A stretch of 64,000 nt of DNA from PFJX01 sp031426815 (GTDB lineage Bacteria; Pseudomonadota; Gammaproteobacteria; Burkholderiales; Thiobacillaceae). The translations under genes were made by a program, and so were the position numbers. A model generated the notes under the pieces. It ran no database searches and was not told the DNA's origin. It saw only the letters and a list, made by a program, of their open reading frames with translations. Below are positions 48,979-56,865 of the stretch, one piece after another. The DNA lies in contig JASJPG010000022.1 of the NCBI GenBank assembly GCA_031426815.1, positions 1-64,000 on the forward strand, read 5' to 3'. Positions within the stretch are counted from its first letter, which is position 1. Every line of letters starts with the position of its first letter.

Positions 48979-49413
48979 ATGAGCAACATTGTTCGGCGAG
49001 ATCGCTTCGCTGTCGATGACATGCTGGATGATGTGTTCAGAGGCTATTTGGTGCGTCCGATGCGTTTTCCAGCAGAAATGCCAGAGATGCAGATGATCAA
49101 AATGGATGTAAAGGAAAGCGACAAGAACTACACGGTGCATGCCGAGTTGCCCGGCGTCGGTAAAGACGACATCCAGGTCACCCTCGAAGGCAACACGGTT
49201 GCAGTCAGCGCCGAGGTCAAGAAAAACAGCGAACAGAAGGAAGGCGACAAGGTTCTGCGCAGCGAGCGCTACTACGGCAGGGTTTATCGTAGCTTCGCAC
49301 TCGGCCAGGAAGTGGATGAAGCCGGCGCGCGGGCCAAATTCGAAAACGGCATACTGGAATTGACGCTGCCCAAGAAAGCCGTTTCCGCAGCCAGGAAATT
49401 GGCGATCCAATGA
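48979..49413 (+). CDS. Small heat shock protein (Hsp20/alpha-crystallin)
   Basis: ATP-independent holdase chaperone of 144 residues. The start at 48979 has AAGGAG seven bases upstream and is preferred to an in-frame ATG at 48925 whose extra residues are not Hsp20-like. The alpha-crystallin domain runs from IKMDVKESDKNYTVHAELPGV to ENGILELTLPKK and keeps the conserved A-x-x-x-x-G-I-L motif (AKFENGILELTLP). A strong terminator follows, so it is probably monocistronic. It diverges from the RiPP operon; the 293 bases between hold promoters for both. Confidence 0.95.
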   Translation: MSNIVRRDRFAVDDMLDDVFRGYLVRPMRFPAEMPEMQMIKMDVKESDKNYTVHAELPGVGKDDIQVTLEGNTVAVSAEVKKNSEQKEGDKVLRSERYYGRVYRSFALGQEVDEAGARAKFENGILELTLPKKAVSAARKLAIQ

Positions 49414-49431
49414 TCCGGCAGCGTTTATACG

Positions 49432-49458
49432 AAGGGCGGTCGCGGCCGCCCTTTTTTT
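49432..49458 (+). terminator. Intrinsic terminator of hsp20
   Basis: AAGGGCGG pairs with CCGCCCTT (49432-49439 and 49446-49453) around a six-base loop, followed by a run of T to 49458, 19 bases after the hsp20 stop. Confidence 0.85.
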
Positions 49459-49525
49459 GCCGTCCCGGTTTGCGGCTTTGTAGAATCGGCGGCGCGAGCA
49501 TTTACTTCTAATTGGAAAATCCAGC

Positions 49526-50413
49526 ATGTCGATAGCCAACCTGACCCCCGGCGACAAAGCCAAGGTCATCGCCGAAGCCCTGCCCTACATCCAACGTTTC
49601 TGGGACAAGACCGTGGTGATCAAGTATGGCGGCAACGCCATGACCGATCCGGTCCTCAAGGCTGCTTTCGCGCGCGATGTGGTGTTGCTCAAACTGGTCG
49701 GGTTGAACCCGGTCGTGGTGCATGGCGGCGGCCCGCAAATCGAGGATTTATTGCGCCGTGTCGGCAAGAAAGGTGAATTCATTCAGGGCATGCGCGTCAC
49801 CGATGCGGAGACCATGGATCTGGTCGAGATGGTGCTGGGCGGCCAAGTCAACAAGGAAATCGTCAACCTGATCAATCAGGCGGGCGGCAAAGCGGTCGGC
49901 CTGACCGGCAAGGACGGACAATTCATCCGCGCCAAGAAACTGCTGATGGAATCGCAGGAAAAACCCGGCGACGTGATCGACATCGGCCAGGTCGGTGAAA
50001 TCACCAAGATCGACCCCAGCCTGATTTCCTTCCTCGATAGCGGCGACTTCATCCCGGTGATTGCGCCCATCGGCGTCGGCAGCGCGGGCGAGACCTACAA
50101 CATCAATGCCGACGTGGTCGCCGGCAAACTGGCCGAAGTACTGAAGGCCGAGAAGCTGGTATTGCTCACCAATACGCCCGGCGTGCTCGACAAAGCCGGC
50201 AACCTGCTGACCGGTCTGACCCCGAAAAAAATCGACGCGCTGGTCGCCGACGGCACGCTGTCCGGCGGCATGTTGCCGAAAATCGCCTCGGCACTCGATG
50301 CGGCCCGGAGCGGCGTCAAATCGGTACACATCATCGACGGTCGGGTGGAACATGCCTTGCTGCTCGAAATCATGACCGACCAGGGCGTCGGCACCTTGAT
50401 TCAGTCGGCATAA
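49526..50413 (+). CDS. argB: Acetylglutamate kinase
   Basis: Second step of arginine synthesis: phosphorylates N-acetylglutamate. It has 295 residues with the amino-acid-kinase fold: VIKYGGNAM near the N-terminus (phosphate binding), VVVHGGGPQIEDLL, LTGKDGQFI, NINADVVAGKLAEVL and LTNTPGVLDKAGNLL. The N-terminal extension is of the kind seen in hexameric, arginine-inhibited enzymes, which are often bound by PII; a PII gene (glnK) lies 11 kb away, but that contact is inferred. It stands alone, with no other arginine gene in the window. Confidence 0.97.
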   Translation: MSIANLTPGDKAKVIAEALPYIQRFWDKTVVIKYGGNAMTDPVLKAAFARDVVLLKLVGLNPVVVHGGGPQIEDLLRRVGKKGEFIQGMRVTDAETMDLVEMVLGGQVNKEIVNLINQAGGKAVGLTGKDGQFIRAKKLLMESQEKPGDVIDIGQVGEITKIDPSLISFLDSGDFIPVIAPIGVGSAGETYNINADVVAGKLAEVLKAEKLVLLTNTPGVLDKAGNLLTGLTPKKIDALVADGTLSGGMLPKIASALDAARSGVKSVHIIDGRVEHALLLEIMTDQGVGTLIQSA

Positions 50414-50537
50414 GTAAAAACCCGTGCTTTCGCTGCAAATTTCCTTACCCACCAGAGGCTTAGTGCGTTCGCTCACAACAAGTGGCAAATGCTTCTGCTA
50501 TGCTGCGATAACTCTCCTGTAGCGAATCTGACGTAGC

Positions 50538-51665
50538 GTGTTTTCCTTCTTCCGCAAAGAAAAACCTGACGATTTCCTTGCTTTCCTCAAGGAAGGCCAT
50601 GACGCGTTCGGTCCCGGACCGGCCTACGCGGGCGCCAAACGCCCCGCGGAAGACGTCAGCGGCGGGATCGAAGTGCAGGAAGCCATGGGCGGCCTGGTGC
50701 CGGAACTGGAAGAAGCGGCGATCTTGTATGCCAACGGCAAGATCGGCGAAACCGCGGCATTGCTCAACCGCTACCTGCTCGACCACCGCGACAACCATGA
50801 TCCGCTGCCCTGGTACATGTTGTTCGACCTCTACGAGGTCAGCGACCAGTCCGCTCCGTTCGAGGATGCCGCTGTCGACTTCGCGGTGAAGTTCGAGCGT
50901 TCGCCGCCGACCTGGACCCCGCGCGACAAGCCGAAAGGCAGCAGCCAGCCGGCGCCGCTGATGACCTATGGCGAAAAATACGGCAGCCTGGAACGCGTCA
51001 AGCAAAGTCGTTTCTTCCACGATGCGGAACATGCGCCCTATGTGCGGCTCGACGTTTCCAAGACGCTGGCACCCGATGAAGAAACCGCCCGTGCGATTCT
51101 GAACGATTTCATCCACCTGGATGAAATGCGCAAGCCCGTCGAACTGATCGGCGGACCGGGATTCGCGGTAAGGCTGGATGCGGCGCGCCAAGGAGAACGC
51201 CTGTCCGAGTCCGGCTGGTTCCTGTTCCTGGCGGTATTGCAATTGCTGGGCAAGGAAGACGATTTCGACAATGCGGCGGTGGACTACGCCGTTGCATTCG
51301 AGGTTTCGCCGCCCTCCTATACGCAACCGCGCCCACTACCGAACAAGAACGGCAAGGCCGATACGCTTGCCGCCCCGGCACCGGACACCGCATTCAAGCT
51401 GACCGGCATGATCGGACCCGGCTGCGAAGCACAGTTCAAAGATCTCAAACAGTATGCGGAAGGCCGTAAGCAGGTTGAAATCGACCTCAGCCAGGTCAGC
51501 CGTATCGACTTCTCCGTGGTTGGGCTGTTACTCGAAAACCTGATTGCCATCTCCGCAGCAGGCAGCAAGATCCTGTTCAAGGAAGGCAACGAACTGGTCA
51601 ACACCCTGCTGCACATTGTTGGCGCCAGCCAATTCTCCGTGGTCCTCGGACGCACCCGCGCGTAG
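50538..51665 (+). CDS. STAS-domain protein of unknown role
   Basis: A 375-residue cytosolic protein starting at GTG (50538). The first 270 residues contain two copies of a similar unit (PWYMLFDLYEVSDQSAPFEDAAVDFAVKFERSPPTW and LFLAVLQLLGKEDDFDNAAVDYAVAFEVSPPSY), so an internal duplication linked by a less conserved middle part (to about residue 275). The C-terminal 90 residues are a STAS domain (VEIDLSQVSRIDFSVVGLLLENLIAISAAGSKILFKEGNELVNTLLHIVG), with the Ser that anti-sigma kinases phosphorylate in anti-sigma antagonists likely in DFSVVG. No kinase partner is adjacent. It lies 48 bases before hslV and may be cotranscribed. Confidence 0.78.
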   Translation: MFSFFRKEKPDDFLAFLKEGHDAFGPGPAYAGAKRPAEDVSGGIEVQEAMGGLVPELEEAAILYANGKIGETAALLNRYLLDHRDNHDPLPWYMLFDLYEVSDQSAPFEDAAVDFAVKFERSPPTWTPRDKPKGSSQPAPLMTYGEKYGSLERVKQSRFFHDAEHAPYVRLDVSKTLAPDEETARAILNDFIHLDEMRKPVELIGGPGFAVRLDAARQGERLSESGWFLFLAVLQLLGKEDDFDNAAVDYAVAFEVSPPSYTQPRPLPNKNGKADTLAAPAPDTAFKLTGMIGPGCEAQFKDLKQYAEGRKQVEIDLSQVSRIDFSVVGLLLENLIAISAAGSKILFKEGNELVNTLLHIVGASQFSVVLGRTRA

Positions 51666-51712
51666 CCAGTCCCGCCGGCGTAGCCAGCCCCCCTCTTTTC
51701 AGCAAGACGCAC

Positions 51713-52252
51713 ATGGAACAATTTCACGGCACCACCATACTTTCCGTTCGCCGCGGCAATTCCGTCGCCATGGGCGGCGATGGCCAGGTCACCCTCGGCA
51801 ACATCGTCATCAAAGCCAGCGCCCGCAAAATCCGCCGTCTGTACCAGGAACGCATCCTGGCCGGCTTCGCGGGCGGCACCGCGGATGCGTTCACCTTGTT
51901 CGAACGGTTCGAGGCCAAGCTCGACAAGCACCAGGGACATCTGGTCAGAAGTGCGGTGGAACTGGCCAAGGACTGGCGCACCGACCGTATCCTGCGTCGC
52001 CTGGAAGCCATGCTGGTGGTGGCCGACCACACCAGCACCCTGATCATCACTGGCGCCGGCGATGTGCTGGAACCCGAACAGGGCATCGCCGCCATCGGCA
52101 GCGGCGGCGCCTATGCCCAGTCGGCAGCACGCGCCCTGCTGGAACATAGCGACCTCGATCCGGAAACCATCGTCCGGGAATCGATCGGCATCGCCGCCGA
52201 CATCTGCATCTATACCAACCGCAACATCCTGATCGAAACCCTCGCGCCCTGA
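51713..52252 (+). CDS. hslV: ATP-dependent protease proteolytic subunit HslV
   Basis: Peptidase of the HslUV (ClpYQ) protease, related to proteasome beta subunits. Its 179 residues include a short propeptide MEQFHG, the catalytic N-terminal threonine after processing (Thr7 in HGTTILSVRR), GDGQVT, KIRRLYQERILAGFAGGTADAFTLFERFE and GSGGAYAQSAARAL. The protein is complete, but hslU, which is normally directly downstream, is missing: the next gene is convergent, with only five bases between the stops. HslU must be elsewhere in the genome. Confidence 0.96.
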   Translation: MEQFHGTTILSVRRGNSVAMGGDGQVTLGNIVIKASARKIRRLYQERILAGFAGGTADAFTLFERFEAKLDKHQGHLVRSAVELAKDWRTDRILRRLEAMLVVADHTSTLIITGAGDVLEPEQGIAAIGSGGAYAQSAARALLEHSDLDPETIVRESIGIAADICIYTNRNILIETLAP

Positions 52253-52257
52253 CTTGG

Positions 52258-52788
52258 TCAGGCTTTAACGGGACGTTTGGCGAGCTTGCGCTGCAAGGTG
52301 CGCCGGTGCATTTTCAGTGCCCGTGCCGTCGCGGACAGATTGCCTTCGTGCTGCGCCAGCACCTTCTGAATGTGCTCCCACTCCAGGCGATCCACCGATA
52401 ACGGCGCATCCGGCGGATCGACATCCGCATCGCCGCTGTCGTCGCCCAGAGCGGCCAGTATCGCCGCCACGCTTGCCGGTTTCGGCAGGTATTGAACGGC
52501 GCCCAGCTTGATCGCCGCGACTGCGGTTGCGATGCTGGCGTAGCCGGTCAGCAGCAGGATGCGCGCCTGCGGTTGGCGCTGGCGCAACGGCTCGATCAGA
52601 TGCAGGCCGGACTCGGCGCCGAGACGCAAATCCAGCACCACGGCATCGAAGCTCTGGCTCTCCGCCAGGCTCAACGCCGCTTCGATATTCACCGCGGTGT
52701 CGACCCGATGGCCGCGCCGCGTCATGGCGTACGCCAGGGTCTGGGCGAACACCGCGTCATCGTCGACGATCAGAATATGCCAACGCAT
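52258..52788 (-). CDS. regA: RegA/ActR/PrrA-type response regulator
   Basis: Response regulator of the RegBA redox system, 176 residues. The start at 52788 shares TGATG with the kinase stop. The receiver domain has the acidic pocket ILIVDDD and the phosphoacceptor Asp53 in VLDLRL, followed by a proline-rich linker and a short Fis-type helix-turn-helix at the C-terminus (IQKVLAQHEGNLSATARALKMHRRTLQRKLAKRPVKA). This C-terminus is diagnostic of the RegA family. The hslV stop is five bases from its stop. Confidence 0.94.
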   Translation of the reverse strand: MRWHILIVDDDAVFAQTLAYAMTRRGHRVDTAVNIEAALSLAESQSFDAVVLDLRLGAESGLHLIEPLRQRQPQARILLLTGYASIATAVAAIKLGAVQYLPKPASVAAILAALGDDSGDADVDPPDAPLSVDRLEWEHIQKVLAQHEGNLSATARALKMHRRTLQRKLAKRPVKA

Positions 52789-54053
52789 CACGTCGACGCC
52801 GCCACGGGGAGCGGCAGGATGATGCGCGCATTGACGCCACCGCACTCCGATGCCCCGATTTCCAGTTGACCGCCCATGCGTTCCAGTGCCGCGCGCGCCA
52901 GTTCCAGGCCGACACCCCAGCCCGTGCGCTCGCCCGTGCGTTTGCCGCTGGCCAAGCCGCCGCCGCAATCCGCCACAGCAAGGCACAGGGACTGGCCCGA
53001 ACGACTGGCCGACAAGCTCACGTAATCGGGCGAGGCCTGCGCGGCATTGTTGAGCAGCACGATCAGAACCGCCTCCAGCGCCGCATCGTCCTCCAATAAC
53101 AGCTGCTCCTCCGCCACATCGGCAGCCACATCCAGGTGAACCCGCGCTTGCGGCCACATCAGCCCCCAGCGTTCCAATGTCCGTGCCAGCCAGGCCCGCG
53201 CCGGCAGCGGCGGTCCGGCGCGTTGACGGGTATCGCGCGCCCGCGCCGACGCGCCCAGGCGATCCAGCACACTCTGCATGCGGGTCACCTGACCGGATAG
53301 CAACGCCAGCGGCTGCGCCAGTTCATCGTCGCCGGCGTAATCGCGCCGCAACTCGTCCAATGCAATGCGCACCGAAGTCATCGGCGTCGCCAGATCGTGT
53401 GCCGCCGTTGCGGCTTGCAGGCCGAGCGCGAACAACTGCTCGTCGCGCAGTCGTTGCTCGCGCGCTTGCGCCAACTCCGCATCGCGACGTCGCAAGCTCG
53501 CCGCCTGGCGGCCGGCAAACGCCGCGACCAGTGCGGCGGTCAACAGAAAATTCAGCCACATGCCGGATAAATGCAGATCCACCGCCGCCTCGGGCGAAAC
53601 CTGGATCTGCAATGGGTGATAGAAGCGCATCAGCACCGTATAAAGCCCGCCGACCCACAACGCCATGCCCCATGCGTGCAGCGGCGGCAAGGTCACCGCA
53701 GCCAGAATCAGCGGCGCCAGCAACAGCGAAATGAAAGGGTTGGCATAGCCGCCGGTCAGGAACACCAGCGCACCGATGCAGGACGCATCGACCGCCAGTT
53801 GCAACGCCACTTCCGTCTGCGCCGCGCCACCGGTGCGCAGGCGCAGCCAGGCGACGCCATTCAAGAGCACGTGCAAAGCGAGAAGCAAGACGAGAGACAG
53901 CAGCGGCAAACTTGCCTGCAGCCCCAGCGTGAGCAGGGCGACGCCGGCCCATTCGCTCAGGATCAGCGCGGCTCGCACTTTGATCAGGCGCTGCTGCGCC
54001 ACCTTCGGCAGCACTTCGTGAGCGACCTGGAATAATCTGGTTAGCGAAAGCAT
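52788..54053 (-). CDS. regB: RegB/PrrB-type redox sensor histidine kinase
   Basis: Membrane sensor kinase, 421 residues. Six membrane helices occupy residues 30-185. Between the third and fourth lies GGYANPF (residues 101-107), the GGxxNPF motif by which RegB senses the ubiquinone pool. The phosphoacceptor His219 lies in ATAAHDLATPMTS, changed from the usual HELGTP, and the kinase domain has LIVLLNNAAQASP, DCGGGL and GVGLELARAALERMGG. The redox-active cysteine of Rhodobacter RegB near the H box is absent; the only cysteine seen is in a membrane helix (SCIGA). Sensing is therefore expected to go through the quinone motif. It is divergent from the copper receptor gene. Confidence 0.93.
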   Translation of the reverse strand: MLSLTRLFQVAHEVLPKVAQQRLIKVRAALILSEWAGVALLTLGLQASLPLLSLVLLLALHVLLNGVAWLRLRTGGAAQTEVALQLAVDASCIGALVFLTGGYANPFISLLLAPLILAAVTLPPLHAWGMALWVGGLYTVLMRFYHPLQIQVSPEAAVDLHLSGMWLNFLLTAALVAAFAGRQAASLRRRDAELAQAREQRLRDEQLFALGLQAATAAHDLATPMTSVRIALDELRRDYAGDDELAQPLALLSGQVTRMQSVLDRLGASARARDTRQRAGPPLPARAWLARTLERWGLMWPQARVHLDVAADVAEEQLLLEDDAALEAVLIVLLNNAAQASPDYVSLSASRSGQSLCLAVADCGGGLASGKRTGERTGWGVGLELARAALERMGGQLEIGASECGGVNARIILPLPVAAST

Positions 54054-54088
54054 GGCGTCATTCTAACGAGCGATGGCGCCGCCCCCCC

Positions 54089-54105
54089 TGCGACAACATG
54101 TCGCA
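54089..54105. promoter_or_regulatory. Palindrome matching the RegA-family binding site
   Basis: TGCGACA-ACA-TGTCGCA, a perfect seven-base inverted repeat, contains GCGAC-N5-GTCGC, the form of site described for RegA/ActR/RegR/RoxR regulators. It lies 36 bases before the regB start, in the gap shared with the copper receptor gene. A weaker copy, TGCGACAATTTGCCACA, lies at 54228-54244. Autoregulation and redox control of the receptor are inferred. Confidence 0.55.
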
Positions 54106-54146
54106 TTCCGCCGGCGTGGCCGCCTCGCTATGATGCATTCGCTTCC

Positions 54147-54252
54147 ATACGTTTTTACGTATCGCTCGGCCCGCCTTGGCAACGCCAACGCGGGCCATTT
54201 TTTTGCCCGAAATTCCGTTCCCCTGCCTGCGACAATTTGCCACAGGCAGGGG
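54147..54252 (+). promoter_or_regulatory. Three-hairpin leader with an internal terminator, upstream of the copper receptor
   Basis: Three hairpins in series on the plus strand. (1) 54147-54162: ATACGT-TTTT-ACGTAT. (2) 54168-54204: a nested stem, GGCCCGC (54168-54174) with GCGGGCC (54190-54196), enclosing TTGGC-AAC-GCCAA, and followed by a T run to 54204; this has the form of an intrinsic terminator. (3) 54220-54252: ten paired bases (54220-54229 and 54243-54252) around a 13-base loop. The next gene is the receptor, starting at 54303. A terminator in that place suggests attenuation, or a short RNA ending there. No cobalamin-riboswitch element is seen. Confidence 0.55.
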
Positions 54253-54302
54253 CGCAGTCGAAATCCCTAATATTGCGGGCATCCATGACCTCGAAGCCAC
54301 GC

Positions 54303-56354
54303 ATGAAACTCAAGCCTTTAGCTCTGCTGTTAGCCCTGCCGCCCTGTCTGGCGAGCGCCGCCGAACTCCCCGTTCTGGAAGAAATTTTGGTCACGGCGCA
54401 GCGCCCCGGCTTCACGCCGTTCGCGTCCAGCCAGGCCAGACCCACCCCGCTGCATACCGATCTAGCCGCCGCATTGGCGGAACTTCCTGGTGCGGCCGTG
54501 GTGAAGAACGGACCGCTCACCGGCATTGCGCAGGTACGCGGCCTCGCCGGCGACCGCGTCAACATCCTGGTGGACGGCATGGACATCACCCCAGCCTGCC
54601 CCAACCACATGGACCCGCCGTTGCACTATGCGGCCGCAGCGGATAGCGAAAGCCTGACCCTGATCGCCGGTGCCTCGCCGGTATCGGCCGGCGGCGATGC
54701 GCTTGGTGCCACGATCCTGGCGCACTCGCGGCGGCCGAAGTTCTCCGCCGGCGACGCCTGGCAAGCCAACGGCAAGCTCGACGCCGGTTTCAGCGGCGCC
54801 AACGACGGCTGGAACCTGGGACTGAACGCCAGCACCGGCAACCGGAACAATGCGCTGTCCTACGCCGGCAATTTTGCCCAGGGCGACGATCTGAACTATG
54901 CCAATGGGAAGGTGAAAGACAGCGGCTACGACAGCCGGCGCAGCAAGCTGAACTACGCGCGCGGCACGGAAAGCGGCCGCTTCGACGTCAGCGTGAGTCG
55001 GCATCAGGTCAGCGATGCCGGCAACCCATCGTTGCCGATGGACATGATCAAGGACGACGCCAATGCGGTGAATCTGGCCTGGGCGGGCAAGCTGGGCGAT
55101 ACCAGCGCGACCGCCCGCGTGTACTGGCACGACATCGAGCATCTGATGGACAACTACAGCCTGCGCGCCAACGCCGGCACCCGGATGTATGCCCCCGCCA
55201 CCAGTACGGATGTGGGCCTGGCACTCGCGGGCAAACGCCACCTGGCAGGCGGGCGGATGAGCTTCGGTGCGGAATGGCTGGGCAACGACTTCGCGACCTA
55301 CCAGTGGAATGCAACCACGAATGCCTTCGCCGCCGACATCCTGCGCGACGCCAGCCGCGAGCGCCTGGGCGTATTCGGCGAGTGGCAGGGTTCGCTCGGC
55401 GGCGCCTGGAGCGCCAACCTGGGCCTGCGTTCGGATACGGTGAGCATGGATACCGGCCAGGTCCGCTCCGGCCCGGCACAGGCGGTCGCCACGACTGGCC
55501 TGGGCGGCGCCTTCAACGCCGTGTCGCACAAGAAGACCGACCACAACTGGGACTGGAATACGCTGTTCCAGTACGCGGCCGCGTCCGACCTGGGCTACGA
55601 GCTGGGCCTGACCCGCAAGACGCGTTCCCCCAGCCTGCTCGAACGCTATGAATGGACCCCGCTCAACGCCAGTGCCGGCCAGGCGGACAACAACAGTTAT
55701 CTGGGCAACCTGAACCTGAAACCTGAAGTCGCGCATGCGCTGAACCTTGCCCTGCACGGCGAGGCAGGCGGGCACAGCTACAAGGTGGGCGCGTTCTACC
55801 AGCGCGTCGGCGACTACATCGTCGGCACGCCGCATACCACCGATGGCATCAACAACGTGTTGCGCTACGAGAACCATGATGCGCGCCTGCAAGGCATCGA
55901 CGGCGTCTGGGCTTACCAGGCTGGCGCATGGCATGTAGACGCGACGCTGAGCTATGTGCGCGGCCGCAATCTGGATAGCGACAGCAATCTGTACCGCCTC
56001 GCGCCCTTGCGCCTGAACCTGCAAGCCAGCCATCGACGCGGCGCCTGGGACAACACGTTGGGCGTCCGCATGGCACAGCGGCAGGAGGACGTGGCACAGT
56101 ACGCCAAGCCGGGCAGCGGCACGGCGCTGAACAACGAACCGATCACGCCGGGCTATGCCGTGTTCGACTGGCACGCGCAATGGCAGGCTGCCAAGAACGT
56201 GAAAATGCGTTTCGGCATCGACAACCTGCTCGACAAGCTTTATTACGACCACCTCGGCGGCATCAACCGCGTCAGCGGCGGCGATGTGGCCGTCGGCACC
56301 CACCTTCCCAGTGCCGGCCGCTTCGCCTTAGCTCAACTGGAATGGATTTTGTGA
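54303..56354 (+). CDS. oprC: TonB-dependent copper receptor (OprC/NosA-like)
   Basis: Outer-membrane receptor for copper import. From ATG 54303 it has 683 residues: signal peptide to about residue 21, a TonB box-like segment (LEEILVTAQR), plug domain and 22-strand barrel ending in LEWIL. Copper ligands of OprC are visible: CPNHM (Cys99 and Met103, the CxxxM pair) and HLM in IEHLMDNYSLR (His280 and Met282, the HxM pair). An in-frame ATG at 54285 is an alternative start. No ribosome binding site is strong, so the leader may control translation. A copper chaperone gene follows after 11 bases, and the upstream region carries a possible RegA site and hairpins. Confidence 0.92.
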   Translation: MKLKPLALLLALPPCLASAAELPVLEEILVTAQRPGFTPFASSQARPTPLHTDLAAALAELPGAAVVKNGPLTGIAQVRGLAGDRVNILVDGMDITPACPNHMDPPLHYAAAADSESLTLIAGASPVSAGGDALGATILAHSRRPKFSAGDAWQANGKLDAGFSGANDGWNLGLNASTGNRNNALSYAGNFAQGDDLNYANGKVKDSGYDSRRSKLNYARGTESGRFDVSVSRHQVSDAGNPSLPMDMIKDDANAVNLAWAGKLGDTSATARVYWHDIEHLMDNYSLRANAGTRMYAPATSTDVGLALAGKRHLAGGRMSFGAEWLGNDFATYQWNATTNAFAADILRDASRERLGVFGEWQGSLGGAWSANLGLRSDTVSMDTGQVRSGPAQAVATTGLGGAFNAVSHKKTDHNWDWNTLFQYAAASDLGYELGLTRKTRSPSLLERYEWTPLNASAGQADNNSYLGNLNLKPEVAHALNLALHGEAGGHSYKVGAFYQRVGDYIVGTPHTTDGINNVLRYENHDARLQGIDGVWAYQAGAWHVDATLSYVRGRNLDSDSNLYRLAPLRLNLQASHRRGAWDNTLGVRMAQRQEDVAQYAKPGSGTALNNEPITPGYAVFDWHAQWQAAKNVKMRFGIDNLLDKLYYDHLGGINRVSGGDVAVGTHLPSAGRFALAQLEWIL

Positions 56355-56365
56355 AAGGAATCGCC

Positions 56366-56803
56366 ATGTATCGCAGCTTGCTCCCCCTGATTCTGGGCAT
56401 GAGCCTCGCCCTCCCCGCGCTTGCCGACAGCGTCAAGATCGAAGACGCCTGGGTGCGTGCCACCGCGCCCGGCCAGAAGGTGGCCGGCGGCTTCATGCAA
56501 CTCACCGCCGATGCCGACATGGCACTGGTCGGCGGCAGCAGCCCGGTGTCCCGATCGCTCGAACTGCACATCATGAAAATGGATGGCGGCGTCATGGAAA
56601 TGCGCCAGCTCAAGGAGATCGCCCTGCCCAAAGGCCAGACTGTGAAGCTGCAGCCAGGCGGGCTGCACCTCATGTTCATCGGCATCAAGCAGCAGATCAA
56701 AGACGGCGACAAAGTGCCGGTCACGTTGATCGTGAAAGGCGCAGACGGCAAGGAACAGAAGCTGGACGTACAAGCTGAAGTACGCAAGCCCGGCGGGCAC
56801 TGA
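56366..56803 (+). CDS. PCuAC-type periplasmic copper chaperone
   Basis: Delivers copper(I) to cytochrome oxidase or other periplasmic targets. The 145-residue protein has a signal peptide (to about residue 20, ALA) and the complete motif H68-x10-M79-x21-H101-x-M103, with exact family spacing. AAAGGA lies seven bases before the ATG. It is in one operon with the OprC-like receptor; PCuAC genes often accompany receptors or Sco proteins. A bidirectional terminator follows. Confidence 0.95.
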   Translation: MYRSLLPLILGMSLALPALADSVKIEDAWVRATAPGQKVAGGFMQLTADADMALVGGSSPVSRSLELHIMKMDGGVMEMRQLKEIALPKGQTVKLQPGGLHLMFIGIKQQIKDGDKVPVTLIVKGADGKEQKLDVQAEVRKPGGH

Positions 56804-56814
56804 GCGCGCCAAAC

Positions 56815-56846
56815 AAAAAGCCGGCGGGGTGACCTGCCGGCTTTTT
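56815..56846. terminator. Bidirectional terminator between the copper genes and phoU
   Basis: An 11-base perfect inverted repeat (AAAAAGCCGGC and its complement, 56815-56825 and 56836-56846) with a ten-base loop. It has T runs on both strands, so it can end transcripts from both convergent operons. Confidence 0.85.
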
Positions 56847-56865
56847 GGCGAAACGCGGAAGCGGT

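Noticed and set aside
54147..54252. Cobalamin riboswitch upstream of the TonB-dependent receptor
   Set aside because: No B12 box (GCCACTG-type) or its pseudoknot is present, and the receptor has copper ligands.
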